A stretch of DNA of 46,967 bases, from assembly GCA_018818595.1 (NCBI GenBank), contig JAHIRM010000035.1, positions 1 to 46,967 of the forward strand. The letters are read 5' to 3'. The translations under genes and the position numbers were made by a program. The notes under the pieces were generated by a model, which was not told the origin of the DNA, did not search any database, and was given only the letters and a program-made list of their open reading frames with translations. The DNA comes from Bacillota bacterium. Lineage in GTDB: Bacteria > Bacillota_I > Bacilli_A > Izemoplasmatales > Hujiaoplasmataceae. Below are positions 1-7,757 of the stretch, piece after piece (within the stretch, counting starts at the first letter, position 1; every line of letters starts with the position of its first letter).

Positions 1-50
1 AGCAACTGAAGTTTAAAAGCATCTCGCTTTGTATATTCAACATTATTCAT
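1..50 (-). CDS. Possible N-terminal end of a gene leaving the window
   Basis: On the minus strand an ATG at 50-48 opens a frame of 16 codons that runs off the window edge, reading MNNVEYTKRDAFKLQL. No good ribosome binding site is visible upstream of it. The fragment is too short to assign to a family, and an open frame of this length could be chance. Confidence 0.25.
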   Translation of the reverse strand, partial: MNNVEYTKRDAFKLQL

Positions 51-82
51 ACGTCTATTTTATCAAATTTCAACCAAACAAA

Positions 83-101
83 AAAGAGGCTTGGCCTCTT
101 T
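83..101. terminator. GC-rich hairpin before tex
   Basis: AAAGAGGC and GCCTCTTT form a perfect 8-bp stem with a TTG loop. On the minus strand the hairpin is followed by a run of T, so it terminates better in that direction. On the plus strand the T tract is short. Confidence 0.5.
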
Positions 102-190
102 AGTTGAAAAACTTGTTTTTCATTTTTTTATTTTAATTTTGCAAAAAATATGGTATAAAGTATGTGTATGAAGGCGAAAGGTGAAAAAAT

Positions 191-2392
191 ATGGAGTATG
201 TAAATGATTTACTAATTAAGCAAGTTGCTGATAACCAAAACATTAAAATTTCTCAAGTTCAATCGGTATTGGATTTGTTGGCAGAAGGAAATACCGTTCC
301 TTTTATTGCTAGATATCGAAAAGAAATTACAGAATCTCTAGATGAAGAACAAATTCGTGCTATTGAAAAAGAGTATGAATATGGAAAAAGTCTAGACAAA
401 AGAAAAGAAGATATCACCAGATTAATAGATGAAAAAGGTATGCTAACAGAAGAAATTAAAAAAGCAATATTCGATGCAGAAAAATTGGTGGACTTAGAAG
501 ATATCTATCGGCCATATAAAGAAAAGAAAAAAACAAAAGCAACTGAAGCAATCAAAAAAGGATTAGAACCTTTAGCGACTCTTATCCTAACTTTTCCAAT
601 AATCACTGATTTAGATTCTATTGCTAAAGACTATATTACAGAAGAAGTTCCTTCAATTGAAGAGGCTTTTCAAGGCGCTAAATATATCATAGCAGAATTT
701 ATTTCTGATAACGCAAATTATCGTAAGTGGATTCGAGATTATTCTTATCACAACGGAAGATTAGTGACAAGTAAGAAAAAAGATAGTGTAGATGAATATC
801 AAACTTATCAAAATTATTATGACTATACAGAAAACCTAAAAACAATAAAATTACATAGAGTTTTAGCAATTAACAGAGCAGAAAAAGAAAAAGTAATTAC
901 CGTTAAAATTGATGTTTCTCAAGAAGAAATACATCGTTTTTTAAACAAACAAGTCATTGGCAATCACCACTCTTTAGTAGAACCGCTTGTTGAAGACGCA
1001 GTTATAGATGCATATAAAAGGTTAATTAGCGGTTCAATTGAAAGAGAAATACGGAGTGATTTTACTGATAAAGCAGAAGATCAAGCCATTCATATTTTTT
1101 CTGAGAATTTAAGATCGTTATTACTACAACCCCCTTTAAAAGGTAAAATAGTATTAGGAATTGATCCGGCCTTCCGAACTGGATGCAAACTCGCTGTCAT
1201 AGATTCATTTGGCAAATTTTTGGATAAAGGTGTAATCTATCCTCATGAAAGTAGATTAGGAGATATTGCCGATCCAAGGAAAGTAGAATTATCGAAGCAA
1301 AAAGTACAAATATTAATTCAAAAATATGATATTGAAATTATAGCAATTGGAAATGGAACGGCTTCAAGAGAAACAGAAGCTTTTGTAGTCGATTTAATCA
1401 AAGAACTTAAATTAAAATTGCATTATGTTATTGTTAGCGAAGCTGGAGCATCTGTTTATTCAGCATCAGATTTGGCGAGACTTGAATTTCCGGAGTTTGC
1501 TGTAGAAGAAAGATCAGCAGTAAGTATTGCAAGAAGAATGCAAGACCCACTTAGTGAACTTGTAAAAATCGATCCAAAATCAATTGGAGTCGGTCAGTAC
1601 CAACATGATGTATCTCAAGCGAAACTGACGGAATCATTAGATTTTGTAGTTTCAACAGCCGTAAATCAAGTAGGAGTTAACGTAAATACAGCTTCTTCAT
1701 CTTTACTTAGGTTTATTTCTGGGCTTTCAATGAATGTTGCTGAAAATATTGTTTCATATCGAGAGGAATTTGGACCTTTTAAAAATAGATCTTCTATAAA
1801 AAAAGTTCCAAAATTTGGCCCTAAAACGTTTGAACAAGCTATTGGATTCTTGAGAATTTTGGATTCTGAAAATCCATTAGATAAAACTCCGATTCATCCA
1901 GAAAGTTATAAATTAGCATTAAAGGTACTTTCCTATTTAAATCTTGGGGTTAAAGAAATTGGAACAACAAACCTTATTGAAAAAATAAATTTGATAAACA
2001 GAAAAGAATTAGCAGAGGAATTATCAATTAATTTAGTGACTTTAGATGATATTTTAGATGCTTTTATTGCACCTACAAGAGATCTTCGAGACCAGTATCC
2101 TCAACCCCTTTTGAAAAGTGACTTATTGAAATTAGAAGATTTAAAACCGGGAATGGAATTACAAGGAACCGTAAGAAATGTTGTGGATTTTGGAGCGTTT
2201 GTTGATTGTGGAATTAAAGAAGCTGGACTTGTCCACATCTCTAAGATGAGCAGAAAATACATCAATCATCCTCTAGAAGTGTTAAGCGTTGGAAACATTG
2301 TTAAAGTATGGGTTATTTCGGTTGATTTAAATCGAAAAAGACTTCAACTTACCATGTTAGATCCTAGCAATGAAACTCGTTTTGTAAACTAG
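191..2392 (+). CDS. tex: Tex family RNA-binding protein (S1 domain)
   Basis: Tex (transcription accessory protein) is a conserved cytoplasmic nucleic-acid-binding protein whose exact role in bacteria is still loosely defined. The 733 residues match the family's usual length. The helical Tex N-terminal region covers about 1-190. A YqgF-like RNase H fold starts near 320 (VLGIDPAFRTGCKLAVID). Helix-hairpin-helix segments lie near 505-560, and an S1 domain near 650-720 contains VVDFGAFVDCGIKEAGLVH. The ATG at 191 is preceded by GAAAGGTGA with good spacing. The gene appears monocistronic and ends at a bidirectional terminator shared with the next, convergent gene. Confidence 0.95.
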   Translation: MEYVNDLLIKQVADNQNIKISQVQSVLDLLAEGNTVPFIARYRKEITESLDEEQIRAIEKEYEYGKSLDKRKEDITRLIDEKGMLTEEIKKAIFDAEKLVDLEDIYRPYKEKKKTKATEAIKKGLEPLATLILTFPIITDLDSIAKDYITEEVPSIEEAFQGAKYIIAEFISDNANYRKWIRDYSYHNGRLVTSKKKDSVDEYQTYQNYYDYTENLKTIKLHRVLAINRAEKEKVITVKIDVSQEEIHRFLNKQVIGNHHSLVEPLVEDAVIDAYKRLISGSIEREIRSDFTDKAEDQAIHIFSENLRSLLLQPPLKGKIVLGIDPAFRTGCKLAVIDSFGKFLDKGVIYPHESRLGDIADPRKVELSKQKVQILIQKYDIEIIAIGNGTASRETEAFVVDLIKELKLKLHYVIVSEAGASVYSASDLARLEFPEFAVEERSAVSIARRMQDPLSELVKIDPKSIGVGQYQHDVSQAKLTESLDFVVSTAVNQVGVNVNTASSSLLRFISGLSMNVAENIVSYREEFGPFKNRSSIKKVPKFGPKTFEQAIGFLRILDSENPLDKTPIHPESYKLALKVLSYLNLGVKEIGTTNLIEKINLINRKELAEELSINLVTLDDILDAFIAPTRDLRDQYPQPLLKSDLLKLEDLKPGMELQGTVRNVVDFGAFVDCGIKEAGLVHISKMSRKYINHPLEVLSVGNIVKVWVISVDLNRKRLQLTMLDPSNETRFVN

Positions 2393-2464
2393 ATGATTTA
2401 AGATTAATCGAGACATTCAATCAAATAATTGTCTGTTTATGAAAGAATGATAATATATTTAATA

Positions 2465-2492
2465 AAAAAACCCACTTATTTTGTGGGTTTTT
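2465..2492. terminator. Bidirectional terminator between tex and the acetyltransferase
   Basis: AAAAACCCAC and GTGGGTTTTT flank a 7-base loop. A on one side and T on the other let it serve both convergent genes. Confidence 0.8.
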
Positions 2493-2516
2493 ATTAAAAA
2501 AAGCAGAAATTAACTA

Positions 2517-3134
2517 TTAAATTTTAATCATTCCGTAACTTGTAATTTTAGTATTGATTAGTTTTTCTTGGTAGATTAATTTGAAACCATAATGTTCGTA
2601 AATATCTACGTTTTGTGCGTTTTGAGTTTCTAAAAAGGCCACTTCATTATTAGAAGATAGATGCAATAATTTTGGTTTTATAAGTGTGGTTGAAAATCCT
2701 TTGCCTTGAAAAGGAGGCGAAATGACTAACAAGTCTAAACAACAATACGGATCTTTTAAATAAAGTTTATGTAATCGAGTAATCCATTTTTGATATCTAA
2801 CCATTTTAAGAATGGGGCTAAGCCCAACGATTATTGTCATCAGCCCACCTTTAATTAAATCAATAAAACTAAATTTTAAGCGTCTTTCTTTTGAATCTTT
2901 CCATATGACAAACCCTTCTAGTGAATCAGAAGTAGTATACAAATTTTTAAAGTCTAGTTTTAGTTTAAACATAAACAATTGTACTAATTTCTTATATCTA
3001 GAATTTTCATTTGGGAAAAAATGCGAATGTAATGGGTCATTATACATTGCATTCGCAAAAATAATTGAAGCTTTTTTTAAATCATTTGCTTTAACTTTAA
3101 TCACTTGAATCATCTCTTTATAAATATTATTCAT
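2517..3134 (-). CDS. GNAT family N-acetyltransferase
   Basis: This is a predicted acetyl-CoA-dependent acyltransferase of unknown substrate. The C-terminal half carries the GNAT core: LDLLVISPPFQGKGFSTTL contains the Q-x-x-G-x-G/A pyrophosphate loop in the form QGKG, followed by LETQNAQNVDIYEHYGFK, the usual last strand and helix. The N-terminal half (MYNDPLHSHFFPN) resembles acetyltransferases of about 200 residues. The start is uncertain. A TATAAT at 3147-3152 would put the transcript start near 3140, which argues against the GTG at 3143. I chose the ATG at 3134, but the ATG at 3113 (MIQVIKVKANDL) also makes a typical GNAT start. Neither has a strong ribosome binding site. Confidence 0.75.
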   Translation of the reverse strand: MNNIYKEMIQVIKVKANDLKKASIIFANAMYNDPLHSHFFPNENSRYKKLVQLFMFKLKLDFKNLYTTSDSLEGFVIWKDSKERRLKFSFIDLIKGGLMTIIVGLSPILKMVRYQKWITRLHKLYLKDPYCCLDLLVISPPFQGKGFSTTLIKPKLLHLSSNNEVAFLETQNAQNVDIYEHYGFKLIYQEKLINTKITSYGMIKI

Positions 3135-3146
3135 TGCTTTCACTTA

Positions 3147-3152
3147 ATTATA
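3147..3152 (-). promoter_or_regulatory. -10 box of the acetyltransferase promoter
   Basis: The minus strand reads TATAAT here, just upstream of the gene. No convincing -35 box is visible, so this is a tentative promoter. Confidence 0.4.
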
Positions 3153-3310
3153 GCATAACAAATTTTAAAATAGAATAGCATTGACTAACGAAATGTAGTT
3201 TATATTATTTTCTTTTTTCAAATTGTATGAAAAGAAGTCATTCATTTTAATAATAATTTCACAATTTAAAGAAAAGTATTTTATGTTCTGTTTTTTTTAG
3301 CACTTTGTTA

Positions 3311-3316
3311 TATAAT
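3311..3316 (+). promoter_or_regulatory. -10 box upstream of the membrane protein at 3351
   Basis: A perfect TATAAT lies 34 bases before the start codon, with an AGGAGG ribosome binding site between them. The -35 region is T-rich without a clear TTGACA. Confidence 0.45.
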
Positions 3317-3350
3317 AGAGATATAAATTCGTCATAAGGAGGTAATATTT

Positions 3351-4019
3351 ATGGCAAAACTAAAATTCGGTTATGGGTGGTTACTAAAGTGGATTCTTGC
3401 AGCAATTCTAATTTCTGCAGGTGTATTGATGAAAATTTACGAAGTGGACGTGGTTTATGCGACTACAGGAATTGCAATTGTAATTTTTTCTTTATTGCGT
3501 GTTGTTCCTTTACTAAAAACGCTTAAAAAAGAAGTGCTTCGAACCATTAATTTAATTGAAATTATTTTTGATACTATACTAGGAGTTTTAATGGTTTATG
3601 TGGTATTTTCAGGTAAATCAAGTGATGCATTCTGGATTGGAATGTATGGGTATTTATTAGCTTTCTTCTTTTTTGCAAGAGGGCTCATCTATTTCGTTTC
3701 ACTTTACTACTTTGATGAAAAAACAGAAGCCTTAAAATTTTGGTTTCATATGATTTGTATCATCTTGGGTCCTGTTATTATGACTTTAACAGTTCTAGGA
3801 GAAGATATCATCTCAACACTTGGTTGGATAGTTCTATTTATTTCTGTTGGAGGCGGAGTCTATTTGGGATATGATGGATTTGGCGGATACAAAAAATATA
3901 GAGAATCATCTAAAGCATTAAATGAAAGTAAAAAACCAGAAAAAGATTCGAAAATTGAGAAAGATTTACCTAATCCAACTCCAGAAGTTGAGAAGGAAAA
4001 AGAAACTTATATCAATTAA
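3351..4019 (+). CDS. Multi-pass membrane protein, function unknown
   Basis: The 222-residue protein has about six hydrophobic segments (roughly residues 10-28, 35-52, 68-86, 95-115, 130-148 and 155-172), then a highly charged, Lys/Glu-rich C-terminal tail of about 45 residues that is likely cytoplasmic. The paired-helix layout resembles small DUF308/HdeD-like membrane proteins, but I cannot confirm this by eye. The start is well supported by AAGGAGGTAAT. It stands alone between an acetyltransferase on the other strand and two tRNA-Ser genes, so context gives no function. Confidence 0.75.
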   Translation: MAKLKFGYGWLLKWILAAILISAGVLMKIYEVDVVYATTGIAIVIFSLLRVVPLLKTLKKEVLRTINLIEIIFDTILGVLMVYVVFSGKSSDAFWIGMYGYLLAFFFFARGLIYFVSLYYFDEKTEALKFWFHMICIILGPVIMTLTVLGEDIISTLGWIVLFISVGGGVYLGYDGFGGYKKYRESSKALNESKKPEKDSKIEKDLPNPTPEVEKEKETYIN

Positions 4020-4026
4020 AAAATTG

Positions 4027-4055
4027 TTGACAGTTAGCCATAAATAGGGTAATAT
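4027..4055 (+). promoter_or_regulatory. Promoter for the tRNA-Ser genes
   Basis: TTGACA at 4027-4032 and TAATAT at 4050-4055 are separated by 17 bases and lie about 20 bases before the first tRNA. The promoter sits inside a 12-bp inverted repeat (see the entry at 4030-4070). Confidence 0.75.
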
Positions 4056-4070
4056 TAAATGGCTAACTGT
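4030..4070. repeat. 12-bp perfect inverted repeat enclosing a promoter
   Basis: ACAGTTAGCCAT (4030-4041) and ATGGCTAACTGT (4059-4070) are exact reverse complements around a 17-base spacer. The left arm overlaps the -35 box, the spacer holds the -10 box and the right arm covers the likely transcription start. Followed by TTT, the same structure could also end transcription of the upstream gene. Confidence 0.8.
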
Positions 4071-4075
4071 TTTCT

Positions 4076-4166
4076 GGAGTAATACTCAAGAGGCTAAAGA
4101 GGCGCCCCTGCTAAGGGCGTAGGTCGGGGAACCGGCGCGAGAGTTCGAATCTCTCTTACTCCGCCA
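4076..4166 (+). tRNA. tRNA-Ser (anticodon GCU)
   Basis: Acceptor GGAGTAA pairs with TTACTCC. The anticodon stem CGCCC/GGGCG holds the loop CTGCTAA, giving anticodon GCU. A long variable arm, typical of tRNA-Ser, precedes a perfect T arm (GAGAG/CTCTC with TTCGAAT). The 3' CCA is encoded. Confidence 0.95.
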
Positions 4167-4179
4167 GTCTAAAGATAAT

Positions 4180-4203
4180 GGCGATTATTTTTAATCGCCT
4201 TTT
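4180..4203 (+). terminator. Hairpin between the two tRNA-Ser genes
   Basis: GGCGATT and AATCGCC form a 7-bp stem with a 6-base loop, followed by TTTT. It may reduce or separate expression of the second tRNA. Confidence 0.65.
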
Positions 4204-4229
4204 CTAAAGCAATAAAACTTAAAAATTTT

Positions 4230-4320
4230 GGAGGAGTACCCAAGTGGCTGAAGGGGCTGGCTTGGAAAGCTAGTAGATCGTTAATCCGGTGCAGGGGTTC
4301 GACTCCCCTCTCCTCCGCCA
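4230..4320 (+). tRNA. tRNA-Ser (anticodon GGA)
   Basis: Acceptor GGAGGAG pairs with CTCCTCC. The anticodon stem CTGGC/GCTAG holds the loop TTGGAAA, giving anticodon GGA. There is a long variable arm and an encoded CCA end. Confidence 0.95.
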
Positions 4321-4381
4321 TTATTTTTGCCAATGTTTGAAATTTATTAATATGAACCTTTAACTAATTAATTACATCATA

Positions 4382-4421
4382 AAAAAGTATTAGCGCATTT
4401 ATTACGCTAATACTTTTTTTT
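4382..4421 (+). terminator. Terminator after the tRNA-Ser pair
   Basis: AAAAAGTATTAGCG pairs with CGCTAATACTTTTT around a 9-base loop and is followed by a T run. The symmetric A and T flanks make it potentially bidirectional. Confidence 0.85.
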
Positions 4422-4538
4422 ATCGATATATTCTTACTATTCATTTAATTTACGAATATATTTTGTAAAAGCGTTAAGAATGATAATTTTTTTTATTTAA
4501 ATATCAATAATTTAGGGCACAAAGTCAACTCTTTTTAG

Positions 4539-4544
4539 TATAAT
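4539..4544 (+). promoter_or_regulatory. -10 box of the GH127-MFS-GH2 operon
   Basis: A TATAAT lies 26 bases before the GH127 start codon. No clear -35 box is seen. A weak cre-like sequence (TAAAAGCGTTAAGA, 12 of 14 consensus positions) lies at 4466-4479, but I do not rely on it. Confidence 0.45.
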
Positions 4545-4570
4545 AAAATTGTTATACTTAGGAGTTCTAT

Positions 4571-6460
4571 ATGATAAAAGGAAATTGGAGTAAACTTAAA
4601 CTAAATAATATCAATTTATCCGGAATTCACTTAGATATATTAAAAATTCAAAGCGAAGGGTTAACAAAACATATCGGAAGTGTTTTTGAAGATTTATCTG
4701 ATCATTCTGCTTGGCTTGGCGGCACTGGAGAATCGTGGGAAAGAGGTCCTTATTATGTTGATGGATTGATTCCGCTTGCTTATTTATTAAAAGATCAAAA
4801 TCTCATCAATAGCGGAAATAAATGGATTAATTCCATAATTGATTCTCAAGATAAATCAGGATTCTTTGGTCCCAGACAAAATAGTGATTGGTGGCCAAGA
4901 TTGGTAGTAGTAAAAGCACTTGTTTCTTATTATTACGCAAGCCAAGATGAAAGAATACCTTTGTTTTTACATCAATATTATGAGTATTTAATTCAAAACA
5001 TCGATGAGAGTCCTTATGAATTTTGGGGATTTGCCAGAGGATTAGAAGGGAAAGAAGCCCTTGATTTATTAAATCAATTAGGCTCGTTTCCTAAAACGAA
5101 ATTATTAGAAGATAAATTACTTGAAAATACATTAGATTGGCAACTTTTCTTTTATGAATTTCCGTATATTTATCCAACCACAAGGTATTTGAATAAATTT
5201 TTATTTCATGCGATAAAGCCTATCTTAATTTGGATTGATCGTTTGTCTAAAAATAAGAAACAGATGAAAAACAAAACCAGAAATAACATCTTAAAATCAA
5301 GAAAGAGTAAGACTAAATATACTTATTTAACAACTCATGGTGTAAATATTGCTATGTCTTTAAAGTATTTAGTATATATGCAAGAGGACCAAAAGATTGG
5401 AGAAGAAAAATTATTTGAGGCATTAGAAAAAATTCTGTTGTATCACGGGAATGCCCTAGATTTATTTTCTTCTGACGAACACTTAAATGGAACATCTCCA
5501 AGTCAAGGGATTGAACTTTGTGTAATTGTTGAAATGATGTATTCAATGGAAGAAACAATTCGCTTAACGGGTAGTTTTAAAGCGGCAGATTATTTGGAGT
5601 ATTATGCCTATAACGCTTTGTTAACAACCATATCTCAAGACTTTTGTAGTCATCAATATGTTCAACAGATAAATCAACTTGATTGCGAAGTAAAAAAACA
5701 TCCTTTCTTTGATACAGATAAGTACGCTAACACGTTTGGTATTGAACCGAATTTTGGCTGTTGCGCAGCGAACATGCATCAAGGATGGCCGAAAATGATG
5801 ATGTCAGCAATTATGAAGTCCAAGACTTCATTGGCATTCTTTTTATATATTAGTGGAACTTACAGAGTGGATTTTGACGATGGATATGCGCTAATTCAAG
5901 TTGATACGAATTATCCATTTGCAGATTTGGTTAAGATTAAATGTCTTGAGTTAACGACTATTCAGCTTAAAGAGTGGGTTTTTAGAATACCCTATTTAGA
6001 AAGCGCTAAAATTGTGCACAATCAGATAGAGAAAATTATTTCAGAAAAAGAATCGCTTGTAATTAAAAATGTCATGCAAGATGATGAGATAAATTTGTTT
6101 TTTAATTTTGAAATAAAAACGATTACGAATCAAGATAAATCGATTAGTATTCGTAGAGGACCATTACTCTTTGCAAAAAAGATTGAATGTGAAGAATTTT
6201 ATATTAAAGGGTCAAAACCATTTCACGATAGGGGCTACATTGTATCAAGTTACAACAAACAAATTCCTTTCTTAAAAGATGGAAAAGTGATTGTCAAATC
6301 ATTTGAAAAACTGATTGATTCAAATTGTTTTTTTAAGAATAATTTGTCTGTAATTATTGAAGGAGTAAATCCAAATACTTTAGAACATCAAGAAATGCAT
6401 TTAGTTCCATATGGGTTAACTATTTTACGAGAGACACAATTTATAAGGAGAGAAGAATAA
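4571..6460 (+). CDS. GH127-type glycoside hydrolase (beta-L-arabinofuranosidase-like)
   Basis: Family GH127 (formerly DUF1680) includes retaining beta-L-arabinofuranosidases that use a zinc-bound cysteine as nucleophile. Visible hallmarks are an all-helical (alpha/alpha)6 N-terminal two thirds, Glu303 in SDEHLNG (candidate acid/base), the Glu315-Leu-Cys317 pair in GIELCVIVE, and Cys397-Cys398 in FGCCAANMHQGWPKM. Spacing agrees with the family's Glu, Glu-x-Cys and Cys-Cys zinc site. The C-terminal third is beta-rich. There is no signal peptide, so it acts in the cytoplasm on imported oligosaccharides. The start follows TTAGGAG. It overlaps the transporter start by one base, which points to translational coupling. 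GH146 is the main alternative family. Confidence 0.85.
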   Translation: MIKGNWSKLKLNNINLSGIHLDILKIQSEGLTKHIGSVFEDLSDHSAWLGGTGESWERGPYYVDGLIPLAYLLKDQNLINSGNKWINSIIDSQDKSGFFGPRQNSDWWPRLVVVKALVSYYYASQDERIPLFLHQYYEYLIQNIDESPYEFWGFARGLEGKEALDLLNQLGSFPKTKLLEDKLLENTLDWQLFFYEFPYIYPTTRYLNKFLFHAIKPILIWIDRLSKNKKQMKNKTRNNILKSRKSKTKYTYLTTHGVNIAMSLKYLVYMQEDQKIGEEKLFEALEKILLYHGNALDLFSSDEHLNGTSPSQGIELCVIVEMMYSMEETIRLTGSFKAADYLEYYAYNALLTTISQDFCSHQYVQQINQLDCEVKKHPFFDTDKYANTFGIEPNFGCCAANMHQGWPKMMMSAIMKSKTSLAFFLYISGTYRVDFDDGYALIQVDTNYPFADLVKIKCLELTTIQLKEWVFRIPYLESAKIVHNQIEKIISEKESLVIKNVMQDDEINLFFNFEIKTITNQDKSISIRRGPLLFAKKIECEEFYIKGSKPFHDRGYIVSSYNKQIPFLKDGKVIVKSFEKLIDSNCFFKNNLSVIIEGVNPNTLEHQEMHLVPYGLTILRETQFIRREE

Positions 6461-7422
6461 TGAATAACACAGAAAGAATCGGAAAAAGAGTGTGGAGTAC
6501 CATTTTGCTATTCGGTTTATTTGGACAAATAGCTTGGGTTATTGAGAACATGTATTTCAATTTGTTTTTATACAATAAAATTTCAGGAGATCCAAGTGCA
6601 ATTGCGTGGATGGTCGCCGCTAGCGCTATAACCGCAACATTAACTACCGTTTTTATGGGAGCACTTTCTGACAGAGTATCAAAAAGAAAATTATTTATTT
6701 CTGTTGGATACATTTTATGGGGATTAGTGACCTTATCTTTTGCCTTTATTTCAGTTGATGCAGTATCTACTTTCTTTAAATTTGGAGATGCGGTAATCAT
6801 TACAGTAATCATTGTTATTATTATGGATTGTATTATGACTTTTTTTGGTTCAATGGCAAATGATGGAGCGTTCAATGCGTGGGTAACAGATGTGACAAAT
6901 CAAAATAGCCGAGGACGTGTTGAAGGAGTATTAGCGATTTTGCCTCTTATTGCATTACTTATCATATTTGGTGGATTTGACATTTTTGTTCAACAAGACA
7001 AATGGCCATTATTCTTTTTGATATTAGGAGGCCTCATTTCGTTAGGAGGCATTATTGGAATTTTCTTAATTAAAGAATCTAATATAAAAAAATCTGAGAC
7101 AAATTATTGGCAAACATTAGTTTATGGATTTCGTTTGACTACATTAAAAAAACATCAAAATTTGTATTTATATCTTCTTGCTTTAGCAATTTTCGGTATT
7201 TCTACTCAAATATACATGCCTTATTTTATTATTTATATACAAAGGTATTTAGGAATTGATTCATATGCAATCTTATTAGGAGCTATATTGCTTTTGGCTT
7301 CGGTTGTCAGCGTTATTGTAGGCAGAAAAATTAATGCCAAAAATAAAAATCGTTTTTTCTATCCAGCCATGATTGTAATGTTTGTTGGGCTATCTTCTTG
7401 TTTTTTACAAGAGATATATTAA
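6460..7422 (+). CDS. MFS transporter, N-terminal part (frame interrupted)
   Basis: This is the first 320 residues of a major facilitator protein with about nine membrane helices. The loop SDRVSKRK between helices 2 and 3 is the usual MFS motif. It lies between two intracellular glycoside hydrolases, so the likely cargo is an oligosaccharide or glycoside. The frame breaks at a run of six T (7401-7406). One extra T, or a -1 ribosomal slip, would join it to the frame at 7407-7757 and give a normal protein of about 430 residues. The start overlaps the GH127 stop (TAATG) and follows AAGGAG. Confidence 0.75.
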   Translation: MNNTERIGKRVWSTILLFGLFGQIAWVIENMYFNLFLYNKISGDPSAIAWMVAASAITATLTTVFMGALSDRVSKRKLFISVGYILWGLVTLSFAFISVDAVSTFFKFGDAVIITVIIVIIMDCIMTFFGSMANDGAFNAWVTDVTNQNSRGRVEGVLAILPLIALLIIFGGFDIFVQQDKWPLFFLILGGLISLGGIIGIFLIKESNIKKSETNYWQTLVYGFRLTTLKKHQNLYLYLLALAIFGISTQIYMPYFIIYIQRYLGIDSYAILLGAILLLASVVSVIVGRKINAKNKNRFFYPAMIVMFVGLSSCFLQEIY

Positions 7423-7757
7423 TGGTTGGAATAGCAGGGTTTACGATGATGAGTGGTAATTTAATTCTGACAGCAGTCTTGAATGCAAAAGTAAGAGATT
7501 ATACCCCGCTTGATAAAGTTGGACATTTTCAAGGAATTAGAATGATTTTCTTTGTGTTAATTCCGATGGTTATTGGACCTTTTATTGGAGCGAGGGTCAT
7601 ATATAATGCCCAGCTTTCCTATCTAGACCTTGGAGTATTAAAACCAGTACCGACTCCTAATATTTTTATCGCCTCTGCAATCGTAGTTTTATTTGTAATG
7701 ATTCCTCTTTTAATTGTATTTAAAAAAGAAGCAGCACAGAAGGAGATAAAAGAATGA
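7398..7757 (+). CDS. MFS transporter, C-terminal part (downstream of frameshift)
   Basis: This frame supplies the last three or so membrane helices missing from the upstream part (TMMSGNLILTAVLNAKVRDY, FFVLIPMVIGPFIGARV, IFIASAIVVLFVMIPLLIVF). It lacks its own ribosome binding site, so it is unlikely to be expressed as a separate protein from the nominal start at 7398. Sequence continuity with the upstream part is excellent at the shared Phe codons. The end overlaps the GH2 start by four bases (ATGA), as in a normal operon. It could reflect a read error, a recent mutation or programmed frameshifting. Confidence 0.65.
   Translation: MFFTRDILMVGIAGFTMMSGNLILTAVLNAKVRDYTPLDKVGHFQGIRMIFFVLIPMVIGPFIGARVIYNAQLSYLDLGVLKPVPTPNIFIASAIVVLFVMIPLLIVFKKEAAQKEIKE
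7401..7407 (+). other. Slippery heptamer at the MFS frame break
   Basis: T TTT TTA lies in the zero frame exactly as required for -1 ribosomal slippage (X XXY YYZ). A -1 slip here continues with ACA AGA GAT, which is the downstream frame. A one-base loss from a T7 run gives the same sequence. Confidence 0.5.

Noticed and set aside
4466-4479. cre-like sequence TAAAAGCGTTAAGA upstream of the GH127 operon
   Set aside because: It matches only 12 of 14 consensus positions, including a mismatch in the conserved end, and lies about 60 bases upstream of the -10 box. It may be chance in AT-rich DNA.
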